Part shown: piece by piece, positions 25,901-33,995 of the stretch | Numbering within the stretch: position 1 is the stretch's first letter | How the letters are laid out: each line of letters starts with the position of its first letter | Origin: Candidatus Rokuibacteriota bacterium | Lineage (GTDB): Bacteria; Methylomirabilota; Methylomirabilia; Rokubacteriales; CSP1-6 | NCBI GenBank assembly: GCA_003220225.1 | Contig: QHRU01000050.1 | Span: 1-64,000, forward strand | Reading direction: 5' to 3' | Length of the DNA: 64,000 nucleotides | Made by a program: the position numbers and the translations under genes | The notes under the pieces: generated by a model | What the model saw: the letters and a program-made list of their open reading frames with translations, nothing else | What the model was told of the DNA's origin: nothing | Database searches by the model: none

Positions 25901-27300
25901 TCGGCCAGGAGCCGCTTGACCACGAGGTGGTCGGCGCTGCGCGTGTAGCCGAGCGCCCACAGCGTGGCCGCGTAGACGGCGGCCGCCACCACGATCGCCG
26001 GCATCACGCCGAGTGGATGCGCGAGCCAGAGCGCGGCCAGCATCCCGCCCGTGGCCGCCGCGTAGCGCCAGAGGCCCGCCGCCGACACCGTCACACCGAA
26101 GGCGCCACGTAGCAGGCGCACGACCAGGACCAGGTTCAGCCACTCGCACGCGACGGTGGCCACCGCCGAGCCGGCCGCGCCCCAGCGCGGAACGAGGAGC
26201 ACGTTGCCGCCGACGTTGACGAGCGCGCTGAACGCGTACACGCCGACGAGCGCCCACACGCGGTCGCCGGCGACGAGCGCGTGGTTGGCGACGTTCACCC
26301 AGAAGAGCGGCAGCGTGCCGAGGATCAGCAGGCGCAGAAGCGGCGCGGCGCCGGCGAACTCCGGTCCGAACAGGAGCGCCACGAGGTCGCCCGCGACGGC
26401 CACGGTGCCGACCGTGAGCGGCAGCCCGAGCGCGAGCAGCGGCCGCCAGCCCGCCTCGAGCAGCCGCCGCGCCTCGCCGGGCGCGGAGATGGCCACGCTC
26501 GACAGGCGCGGGAAGAGCGGCCCGCCCAGCGACGCCGCGAGCGCGATGACGGCGTCGAGGAAGCGATAGGCGGCGGCGTAGCGTCCGAGCTCGCCGGGGG
26601 CCGCCAGCCACTCGAGCATCACCATGTCGACCCGGTAGTAGAGCGCGAAGCCCGCCATGAGGAGCCCGAACGGCACCGCGCGACGCAGCAGGGCGACGCC
26701 GGCGCCGGCGGGCACGGCGGGCGCCGGTCCCGCGGAGCCGGCCAGCGCGCGCGCGACCAGCCACATCAGCGTGCCGGCGGCGAGCGAGCCCGCGAGCAGC
26801 GCGACGACGCCGCCGCCCGCGGCGAGCACGCCGACGGTGATCGCGGACGAGAGCACCGAGCCCGTCACCCGGTGCAGCGACAGCCGGCCCATCCGCTCGC
26901 GCGCGGTCAGGAGCACGAGCGAGGGCATGGTGCGCGCGGAGACGACCGACGCGAGCCCGCCGATGCCGATGGCGGCGACGATGGCGGCGTCGTGGCCGAG
27001 GAGCAGCGCCAGGCCCACCATCGCCGCCGACGACGCCACCGCCAGCGTCAGCGCGGCGCGCCGGACGACGGCGATCACGCGCGGCGTCTGGGCCGGCGCC
27101 CGGCTCGCGTCGCGGATGGCGAGGGTCGCGAGGCCGAAGTCCGCGAGCGCGCCGAACGGGAAGCAGAAGGCGAGGACGTAGGCGTAACGGCCCAGCTCGT
27201 GGACGCCGAGCCAGCGCACGAGCGCGACCGAGACGAGGAGGTTGATGGCCTTCGTCGCGACCTGGGCGGCGACGAGGGCCGAGACGTTACGCCCGATCAC
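25897..27300 (-). CDS. Wzx-type polysaccharide flippase
   Basis: Membrane protein of 467 residues with about 12-14 hydrophobic spans, the number usual for the MOP/Wzx family. It begins VIGRNVSALVAAQVATKAIN and has LGVHELGRYAYVLAF, the first-loop landmark of the family, and YYRVDMVMLEWLAAPGELGR in the central region. It should move the lipid-linked repeat unit from the inner to the outer leaflet of the cytoplasmic membrane. GTG at 27300 overlaps the polymerase stop as GTGA. The pairing with a Wzy-like gene supports a Wzx/Wzy pathway. Confidence 0.86.
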   Translation of the reverse strand: MIGRNVSALVAAQVATKAINLLVSVALVRWLGVHELGRYAYVLAFCFPFGALADFGLATLAIRDASRAPAQTPRVIAVVRRAALTLAVASSAAMVGLALLLGHDAAIVAAIGIGGLASVVSARTMPSLVLLTARERMGRLSLHRVTGSVLSSAITVGVLAAGGGVVALLAGSLAAGTLMWLVARALAGSAGPAPAVPAGAGVALLRRAVPFGLLMAGFALYYRVDMVMLEWLAAPGELGRYAAAYRFLDAVIALAASLGGPLFPRLSSVAISAPGEARRLLEAGWRPLLALGLPLTVGTVAVAGDLVALLFGPEFAGAAPLLRLLILGTLPLFWVNVANHALVAGDRVWALVGVYAFSALVNVGGNVLLVPRWGAAGSAVATVACEWLNLVLVVRLLRGAFGVTVSAAGLWRYAAATGGMLAALWLAHPLGVMPAIVVAAAVYAATLWALGYTRSADHLVVKRLLAE

Positions 27301-28757
27301 GGCCGGGCTCCGGCCCGCTCCTTCTTCGGCGCCGCGGCGGCCGCCTTCTGGGCCGCGGCCGCCGCCGCCGCCGCGCGCTCCTTCGCCTCGAGGGCCGGGA
27401 TCATCATGACGATGCCCGTGATGAGCCAGAACGGCTCCATGATGCGCACGATGATGAACGTGTTGGAGCCGAAGCCGTGGATCAGGAGCCCGGCGAAGCC
27501 CGCCAGGAATCCGAGGACGAGGCCGCGCTCCTCGGGATCGCCGCGCGTCGCGTAGACGTCGAGCGCGTGCCGGCCCACCGCCCACATGAGCCAGAGGAAG
27601 GCGGCGAGGCCGACGAGGCCCGTCTCCGCGAGGACCCGCGCGTACTGCGCGTCCATGAAGCCGAAGCCCGTCACGCCCCAGCCGAAGATCGGCCGCCGGG
27701 CGAACCCGTCGAGCGCGGACTTGAAGGAGATGAGGCGGGCGGAGGTGGACGGGTCGAACGCGACCTTCCCGACCCGCACCGTGTCCGAGCCCTTTTCCTC
27801 CTTGAAGGTATAGGTCACGCGATCCTTCACGGCCTTCGGCGCCACGAAGATCAGCGCGGGCGAGAGCACCAGCCCGAACAGGATCAGCCCCACCACGAAG
27901 CGGCGCCGCGTGGTGTAGCGCGCGATCACCAAAAACGCGGGGATCAGGCCGAGGTACGAGGCGCGCGAGAGCGTGAAGAAGAACGGCACGGCCATGAGCC
28001 CGAGCAGGATCAGGCACTGCGCGCGGCGGCGCAGGCTCTCGGTCTCGAACGCGACGCCGGCGGCGATGGCCATCATGAAGAGCAGGTAGCCGCCGAAGGT
28101 GTTGGGCTCGCCGATCTCGCCCTCGAACGGCGCGGACACGCGCTCGCCCGAGGGCACCTGCGCCAGCCCGATCACGCTCACGATGGCCGCCGTGATGAAG
28201 GCGGCGCCGATCAGCCGCCAGGCGTGCTCGCGGTCGCGCAGGTTGTTCACGGCCATGTAGTAGATGACGAAGTACTCGACGTACTTGAGGACGTAGAAGT
28301 AGCCGGACCACGAGGAGATCGTGCCCGTCATGTAACCGAGCATGGTGGCGGCGAGGTTGACCGCGATGTAGGTGAGGATCGGCCAGTTCAGCGGCGTCCG
28401 CGCGATGAGGTTCAGCTCCTTGTTCACGGCCGTCTTCGCCAGCCACGACAGCCCGATGACGAGGAGGACGAAGTCCTCGGTGCGGAAGGTCACGCCGCGG
28501 CCGGCGCCGACGCCGGCGCCCTTGCTGCCGAACTGCGGCGACAGCAGCATCGAGAAGATGACGACGTAGATCCCGAAGTCGGTGCGCACGAAGGCGAGCG
28601 CGAACAGGATGAGCGCGGCGACGGCGCCCATGGTGTAGGTGAACGAGACGTTCGTCAGGCCCTGCGCGACGGTGAAGGCGCCGACGACCGCCACCACCCC
28701 GAAGACGAAGATGCTGCCGGCGGCCGGCGGAGCTGCGGCCCGGCCGTACTGTGACAT
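27297..28757 (-). CDS. Wzy/O-antigen-ligase-like polymerase
   Basis: Polytopic membrane protein of 486 residues with a large outer loop near residues 280-350 (FKEEKGSDTVRVGKVAFDPS) and the Wzy_C-type segment GRHALD after it. GEPNTFGGYLLFMMAIAAG and FFFTLSRASYLGLIP are typical of the O-antigen ligase/polymerase superfamily. It joins repeat units on the outer face of the membrane, either as polymerase or ligase; context with Wzx and Wzc favours polymerase. The C-terminal tail is Ala/Lys-rich. ATG at 28757 starts 3 bases after the Wzc stop. Confidence 0.82.
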   Translation of the reverse strand: MSQYGRAAAPPAAGSIFVFGVVAVVGAFTVAQGLTNVSFTYTMGAVAALILFALAFVRTDFGIYVVIFSMLLSPQFGSKGAGVGAGRGVTFRTEDFVLLVIGLSWLAKTAVNKELNLIARTPLNWPILTYIAVNLAATMLGYMTGTISSWSGYFYVLKYVEYFVIYYMAVNNLRDREHAWRLIGAAFITAAIVSVIGLAQVPSGERVSAPFEGEIGEPNTFGGYLLFMMAIAAGVAFETESLRRRAQCLILLGLMAVPFFFTLSRASYLGLIPAFLVIARYTTRRRFVVGLILFGLVLSPALIFVAPKAVKDRVTYTFKEEKGSDTVRVGKVAFDPSTSARLISFKSALDGFARRPIFGWGVTGFGFMDAQYARVLAETGLVGLAAFLWLMWAVGRHALDVYATRGDPEERGLVLGFLAGFAGLLIHGFGSNTFIIVRIMEPFWLITGIVMMIPALEAKERAAAAAAAAQKAAAAAPKKERAGARP

Positions 28758-28760
28758 GGC

Positions 28761-31700
28761 TTACCGGACCTGGACGACCTGGTGTGCCGGCAGGTCGAGC
28801 TGCCCGAGCTCCCTGCGCTTGGCCTCGGCCTCGTCGCGGGACGGGAAGGCGCCGTGGCGGACGACCAACGCGGACGCCTCGCCGGGCTGCGCGGCCACGC
28901 GGACCTGGTGGCCGGCGGCGCGGACGCGCTCGGCCAGCTCGACGGCGCCGCGCAGCGGCAGCGGCGCGCCGACGCGCAGCACGAGCGGGTCGGTGCTCAC
29001 GACGACGGCCTCGCCGAGTCCCTGCTCGCGGAGCGCGGCCGCGACCGTCTTGCCCTCGTGCGCCGTGGGCACGCGCTCGATCAGCACCGCATAGACGGCG
29101 CTCCCCGTCGGCTGGCGCGAGCGCACCGTCGGATAGCCCGCCTCGGTCAGGCGCCGCTCGAGCTTCTCGGCCTCCGACGCCGAGAAGAACGGTCCGAACT
29201 CGATCGCGAAGCGCGCCGCGGGCGTGGAGGCGCGAGGGGGCGCCGCGAGCGCGGAGGCGACGGGCGCCGGCGGCGACGTGAGCGCGGACGTCGCAACCGC
29301 CGACGGCACTGCAGGCGCGGGCGGTGTCGCCGGGGCCAGGGGCGCGGCGGGCGGCGGCGGCGTGATCGCCGTCGATGGCTTCGCCGCGGGGGGCGGGCTC
29401 GCCGGCGCCGGCGCCGCCGGGGGCGGCGTGACGGTGGCGGGCGCGGGCGGTGCGGGCGGCATGGCCTCGGGCGGCGTGGGCGCGGGCGGCGTGGCCGCCG
29501 GCGACGGCGCCGGGCGCGAGGGCGGCGTCGGCGTCACTGTCGAGGACGGCGCGCCGGGACGCGGCGGCGCCGACGGCGTCGCCGACGGGCTCAGTCGCTG
29601 GCGCAGCAGCTCGCGCGGGTTCACGCCGTCGAGCCCGCCGAAGCGCCACACGACGACGGCGGCCAGCGCGCCGACCGCGCTCAGCACCGCGGCGAGGATG
29701 ATGATCAGGTTCCGGGAACGGCCCCGGCCGCCCGCTTCGCGCCGGGCGGCCCTCGTCGACGGCGGCAGCGTGGCGACCGCGAGCCCCGCGTCGTCGGCGG
29801 CGTCGCTGGCCGCGGCGTCGCTGGCGGCGGCGTCGCCGGCCGCGGCGGCGCCGCGGCCGCGTCCGAACCACCCGCGCGCGCGGTCGACCGCGCGCTGCAC
29901 GCGCCCGCCGCCGCCGCGCGGCGGCTCGCCCGGCGTTTCCTCGCCGTAGTAGTGCGTGTAGTAGTGCGTGTACGTGTAGCCCGAGACCTCGGTCTGCAGA
30001 TCGTTGAGGACGACGCCCCAGACCTGGGCGCGCGCGCTCTCGAGGTGCGCCTTGGCGCGCTTGAGCACGAGGCGGCCGACCTTACCGGCCTGGTAGACGA
30101 GCAGCACGCCGTCGGCCTTGCCGGCCACGATGGCGGAGTCGGTCACGGGCAGGATCGGCGGCGTGTCGATGAGCACGATGTCGTACTCGGCGGCGACCGC
30201 GCGGAGGAACTCGGTCATGGCCGACGTGGAGAGGAGCTCCGATGGGTTGGCCGGGATGGGCCCCGCCTCGATGATGTGGAGGTTGTCGAGGCCGGGCGCG
30301 GACATGACGTCTTCCATCTCGAAACGCCCCATGAGGATGTCGGCGACGCCGCGCACGCAGTCGCGCCACTGCGCGTTGCCGACGAGGATGTCCGACAGGC
30401 CGGGCTCGCGCTCGATGCCGAAGAAGCGATGGATCGACGGCCGCCGCATGTTGCCGCCGACGAGCAGCGTCTTCTGGCCGTTCTGCGCCATCGTCAGCGC
30501 GAGGTTGACGATGGTGGTCGTCTTGCCCTCCTGCAGCGTGGGGCTGGTGACGACGAGCACCTTGCCGCCGCGCTCCATGCGCTCGAACTGGATGTTCGTG
30601 CGCAGCGTGCGGTAGGCCTCGGCCACGGGCGACTTCGGATCGAAGTGGGTGATCAGCAGCGCGTGACTCTGGAGCGCGTCCGGCTCCACCTGGGCGAGTC
30701 CGGGCCGGCGCTCGATGAGGCGCTGCATCGTCTCGTGCGGGTCGATGTGCGGAATGATGCCGAGCACGCGCACGCCGAGGTACGACTCGACGTCCTCGAT
30801 CGTCCCGATGGAGGTGTCGAGCGTCTCCTGCACGAAGGCCAGCACGAGCCCGAGCATGAGGCCGAGGAGCCCGCCCACCAGCATGGTGTTGAACGTCTCC
30901 GGGCCCGTGGGCGCGGTGGGGTCGGCGGCGGGCCGCACGATCGAGACCTCCTCGATGCCCTCCGACTCCTTGATGAGCGCCTCCTGGTGACGCGTCTTGA
31001 GCAGCGTCAGCAGATCGTCGTTCACCTTGGCGTCGCGCTGCAGCCGCTGGAGCGACAGCTCGGTGGCCGGCACCTCACGGTTCTTCGCGAGCAGATCGCC
31101 CATCTGGCGGTTGAGGATCTCCTCGCGGGTGCGCAGCGCGGCCACCTGGGCGGCCACCTCGCGGCGCATCTCCGCGCGCACCTCGCGCAGCCGGTCGTCG
31201 ATGGCCTGCAGCCGCGGGTGGCGGTCGGTCACCTCCAGGGCGAGGTTGGTGCGCTCGAGCATCAGCTCGCTCTGCGTCGAGGCCAGCTTCGCGAGATTCG
31301 GGTTGGTCGAGTCGACGTAGATGCGGTCGTCGTGCGCGGCGGCGCTGTTGCGGGCCAGGCGCGCCTGCATGCCCTCCAGCTCGATCCGCTGCTGGCGCGT
31401 CCGCTCGATGTCGCCGCGCACCTGGGTGAAGAGCGAGAGCAGCACGGTGGACTCGGCCCCGGGCGCGATGATGCGGTTAGCGTCGCGGAACGCCCAGACT
31501 TCCTCCTCGGCCCGCTTCACGCGCCCCTCGACCTCGCGCAGCTGAGCCTCGATGAACTTGCGCGCCTCGGTCACCCGCGAGTTGCGGTTGGCCTTGTTGT
31601 AGTCGCGGTAGACCCCGGCCACGGTGTTGGCGAGCTCCTTGGCCTCCCGCGGATTCGGGGAGGTGACGGCGATCTCGATGATGCTCGTGCTCGGCACGCG

Positions 31701-32078
31701 GCTGGCCTTGACCTTGCCCCCGAGGTTGTCGAGCGTCGCCTGGTAGGAGCGCGACTCGCGGACGGCCTCGCCGGTCGTCGTCTGCGGCAGCTTGCCCATC
31801 CGCCGCGCGACTTCTTCGAGCACGGGATAGCTCTTGATCAACGAGACCTGCGTCTCGATGTTGTCCGAGCCGTTGACGGCGAGGACCTCGACGAGCAGAC
31901 CGGACAGCGTGGTGGACTGCTCGAACTTCACCGCGGCCGTCGCCGTGTACTGCGGCACCTTCTGCCGGGCGAACCAGAAGCTGGACCCCGCCACCAGGAC
32001 CGTGCAGACGATGATGATCATCCGCCGGCGGCGGACGATCAGCCAGTAGTCCCGGAGGTTCATCTCGTACTGCGCCAT
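28761..32078 (-). CDS. wzc: Wzc-type chain-length/BY-kinase-like protein with C-terminal TM, Pro-rich and SPOR-like regions
   Basis: Protein of 1105 residues, much longer than the usual 700-750. Residues 1-420 are a Wzz domain with membrane spans near 20-35 and 398-415 and long coiled coils between. Residues 480-700 are a BY-kinase-like domain: Walker A SPTLQEGKTT (512-521), Walker B VLIDTPP (635-641). The Walker A' position reads LLVGGNMRRPS (538-548), lacking both aspartates of the usual D-x-D. A Tyr cluster with six tyrosines lies at 701-711. After it come a basic linker, a third membrane span (about 791-811), a Pro/Ala-rich stretch and SPOR-like repeats (FAIEFGPFFSASEAEKLERR; VVRHGAFPSRDEAEAKRREL). 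The role is length control and export gating; kinase activity is uncertain. Confidence 0.87.
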   Translation of the reverse strand: MAQYEMNLRDYWLIVRRRRMIIIVCTVLVAGSSFWFARQKVPQYTATAAVKFEQSTTLSGLLVEVLAVNGSDNIETQVSLIKSYPVLEEVARRMGKLPQTTTGEAVRESRSYQATLDNLGGKVKASRVPSTSIIEIAVTSPNPREAKELANTVAGVYRDYNKANRNSRVTEARKFIEAQLREVEGRVKRAEEEVWAFRDANRIIAPGAESTVLLSLFTQVRGDIERTRQQRIELEGMQARLARNSAAAHDDRIYVDSTNPNLAKLASTQSELMLERTNLALEVTDRHPRLQAIDDRLREVRAEMRREVAAQVAALRTREEILNRQMGDLLAKNREVPATELSLQRLQRDAKVNDDLLTLLKTRHQEALIKESEGIEEVSIVRPAADPTAPTGPETFNTMLVGGLLGLMLGLVLAFVQETLDTSIGTIEDVESYLGVRVLGIIPHIDPHETMQRLIERRPGLAQVEPDALQSHALLITHFDPKSPVAEAYRTLRTNIQFERMERGGKVLVVTSPTLQEGKTTTIVNLALTMAQNGQKTLLVGGNMRRPSIHRFFGIEREPGLSDILVGNAQWRDCVRGVADILMGRFEMEDVMSAPGLDNLHIIEAGPIPANPSELLSTSAMTEFLRAVAAEYDIVLIDTPPILPVTDSAIVAGKADGVLLVYQAGKVGRLVLKRAKAHLESARAQVWGVVLNDLQTEVSGYTYTHYYTHYYGEETPGEPPRGGGGRVQRAVDRARGWFGRGRGAAAAGDAAASDAAASDAADDAGLAVATLPPSTRAARREAGGRGRSRNLIIILAAVLSAVGALAAVVVWRFGGLDGVNPRELLRQRLSPSATPSAPPRPGAPSSTVTPTPPSRPAPSPAATPPAPTPPEAMPPAPPAPATVTPPPAAPAPASPPPAAKPSTAITPPPPAAPLAPATPPAPAVPSAVATSALTSPPAPVASALAAPPRASTPAARFAIEFGPFFSASEAEKLERRLTEAGYPTVRSRQPTGSAVYAVLIERVPTAHEGKTVAAALREQGLGEAVVVSTDPLVLRVGAPLPLRGAVELAERVRAAGHQVRVAAQPGEASALVVRHGAFPSRDEAEAKRRELGQLDLPAHQVVQVR

Positions 32079-32088
32079 GCCTAGGCCC

Positions 32089-33186
32089 TCACCGTCCGCC
32101 TTCGCCGACGGGGCCGGTGATGTACAGGAACGGCGCCTCGGAGAGGTCGAGCATCTTCGCGACGGCCAGGCGCTGGCCCTTGCCGTCGGCGAAGATCTCC
32201 ACTTTCGGCCGCAGCGGATGGTTGCGGTTGACGGCGGTCACGCGCCCGACCTCGTCGGTGTTCAGGCGGACGACGGTGCCGGGCGGGAACACCGAGATCT
32301 CGGAGAGGAGCGCCTTGATCAGCGCCGACGGGAACTGGTCGTTGCGCGTCTTCACGATCTCGCGGATCGCCTCGTGGGGCCGCAGCCGCGACCGCGACGC
32401 GGGCGGCACCGTGAGCGCGGTGTACGTGTCGACGAGGGCGACGATCTTCGCATCCGGGTCGATGGTGGGGCCCTGCAGCGCCTGCGGGAAGCCCTGGCCC
32501 TGCTCGCGCTCGTGGTGCTCGAGGATCGTCTGCACGATGTGCTCGTCGGGCGGGCCCCAGCGGCGCACGATCTCGGCGGACTGCCGCGGGTGCGAGCGCC
32601 ACAGGGCCAGCTCCTCGCCGGAGAGCGCGTCGACGCGGCGCAGGATCGAGTCCGGCATCTGCCAGAGGGCGACGTCGAACAGCGCGGCGGCCTGGCCGAG
32701 CGCGGTGAGCCGCACGCGGTCGTACCCGACGCCGCCGCCGATGCGCAGGGCCAGCACGCACACGCGCGCCTGGTGGAACGCGATGTAGTCGACCGCGGGC
32801 GGCGCGGCGGGATTGTTGGCGACCCAGAAGAGATCGGCCGAGCGCGCGAGCGCGGTGATGGCGCGATCCACCAGGGCCTGCAGCCGCGCCCACGGGAAGC
32901 CGCCGCCGCCCCGCAGCAGCCCGTGGACCTCGACGAGGAACTCCTGGATCTCGGCGAAGAGCGGCTCCGGGCGCTCGGCCGGCGCCTCGGGGATGCGCGG
33001 CTCCGGCGGCGGAACGGGCTCGCGCCGCTCGATGGGCTCGGTGCCGAGCGAGGCGAGCGACATGCGGCGCGTGGGCGTCACGTGCGGCGGCTCGGCCGAC
33101 CGCTCCGGCGGAGCCGGCCGCTCGGGCGGCGGCGCGGGCGGCGACTCCCGCACGATCCCGCGCACCAGGTCGCTCATCCGCACCAT
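32089..33186 (-). CDS. degenerate HD-GYP-like protein
   Basis: Protein of 365 residues: a Pro-rich N-terminal 75 residues, then an HD-GYP-like fold. Family positions are partly kept: H138, H199, HHER at 224-227, GFP at 232-234 for GYP, and D253 in DTYTAL. The defining HD pair is FD (F170-D171). Active HD-GYP proteins hydrolyse cyclic di-GMP; loss of the HD histidine suggests a binding or scaffold role. ATG at 33186 shares a base with the ATPase gene stop (TGATG). Position between an ATPase gene and wzc suggests it ties polysaccharide export to signalling; that is inference. Confidence 0.72.
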   Translation of the reverse strand: MVRMSDLVRGIVRESPPAPPPERPAPPERSAEPPHVTPTRRMSLASLGTEPIERREPVPPPEPRIPEAPAERPEPLFAEIQEFLVEVHGLLRGGGGFPWARLQALVDRAITALARSADLFWVANNPAAPPAVDYIAFHQARVCVLALRIGGGVGYDRVRLTALGQAAALFDVALWQMPDSILRRVDALSGEELALWRSHPRQSAEIVRRWGPPDEHIVQTILEHHEREQGQGFPQALQGPTIDPDAKIVALVDTYTALTVPPASRSRLRPHEAIREIVKTRNDQFPSALIKALLSEISVFPPGTVVRLNTDEVGRVTAVNRNHPLRPKVEIFADGKGQRLAVAKMLDLSEAPFLYITGPVGEGGR

Positions 33187-33992
33187 CAGGCGACCCCGAC
33201 CATGTCCTTGATGACCTCGGCCACGATCTTTTCGCCGACCTCCTTCACGCGCTTGGTGTAGCCGACGAGCAGCGCGACGTCGCAGAGGTTGTTGATCTCG
33301 CGCGGCGTGCCGCGCGTGAAGTCGAAGATCAGCTTGATCGCCTCTTCGGTGAAGATCGGCGTGGCGCGGTTGGCCATCTTCAGCCGATGCGACACATAGG
33401 CGGCCGTGTGCGTGTAGTCCAGCGTGTTGAGGTGGTACCGGATCGTGATGCGCTGGTCGAGGTGCTTGAGCCGCCGCACGCGCTCGCGCAGCTCGGGCGA
33501 GCCGATGAGGAGCAGCGTGACCAGGAAGCGGTCGTCCGTCTGGAAGTTCATCAGCAGGCGGACTTCCTCGAAGACGCCGTCGTCCGCGATGAGCTGCGCC
33601 TCGTCCACGATGATGACGGTGTCGCGCCCGTCGCGGTAGTTGCGGAAGAAGACGTCGTTGAGCAGGTGGAGCAGCTCGGACTTGCTCTTCTCCTTCGACT
33701 CGACGCCCAGCTGGTAGAGCGCCTCGCGCAGGAAGTCGGTGGCGTTCCAGCTCGGGTTGGTCAGCAGGCCGATCTCGTAGCGCTCGGCCTCCAGCCGCTG
33801 GATCAGCGCGCGCGAGAGCGTGGTCTTGCCGCAGCCGTACTCGCCGGTGAGCATCCCGCAGCCCTTCCGGTGGCGCACGGTGTACACGAGGCGGACGAGT
33901 GCCTCCTCGTGCTCCGGCGACAGATAGAAGAACTTCGGGTTCGGGGAGTTGTCGAAGGGCGGCTCGCTCAGCTCCCAGTAGGCTTCGTACAT
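33186..33992 (-). CDS. ExeA/GspA-like AAA ATPase of polysaccharide export loci
   Basis: Protein of 268 residues. It opens MYEAYWELSEPPFDNSPNPK, the signature start of ExeA-like ATPases, with Walker A GEYGCGKTT at 50-58, Walker B VIIVDEAQ at 126-133 and a sensor-like segment FTRGTPREINNLCD. Close relatives accompany exopolysaccharide and PEP-CTERM/exosortase loci, but no exosortase is seen in this window. Full-length ExeA carries a C-terminal peptidoglycan-binding domain, which is absent here. ATG at 33992 follows the wza-type stop by 3 bases. Confidence 0.85.
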   Translation of the reverse strand: MYEAYWELSEPPFDNSPNPKFFYLSPEHEEALVRLVYTVRHRKGCGMLTGEYGCGKTTLSRALIQRLEAERYEIGLLTNPSWNATDFLREALYQLGVESKEKSKSELLHLLNDVFFRNYRDGRDTVIIVDEAQLIADDGVFEEVRLLMNFQTDDRFLVTLLLIGSPELRERVRRLKHLDQRITIRYHLNTLDYTHTAAYVSHRLKMANRATPIFTEEAIKLIFDFTRGTPREINNLCDVALLVGYTKRVKEVGEKIVAEVIKDMVGVA

Positions 33993-33995
33993 GGC

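Noticed and set aside
25897-29871. A 1324-residue flippase fusion
   Set aside because: The extra N-terminal residues are out-of-frame copies of the polymerase and Wzc genes; the flippase itself starts at 27300.
28782-32084. An 1100-codon open frame on the plus strand
   Set aside because: It is the antisense of the wzc-type gene; its translation is Arg/His/Gly-rich without domains, as expected for the shadow of a GC-rich gene.
32081-32893. 270-codon minus-strand frame overlapping the HD-GYP-like gene
   Set aside because: Shifted-frame shadow with only Arg/Ala-rich sequence; the HD-GYP frame has recognisable motifs.
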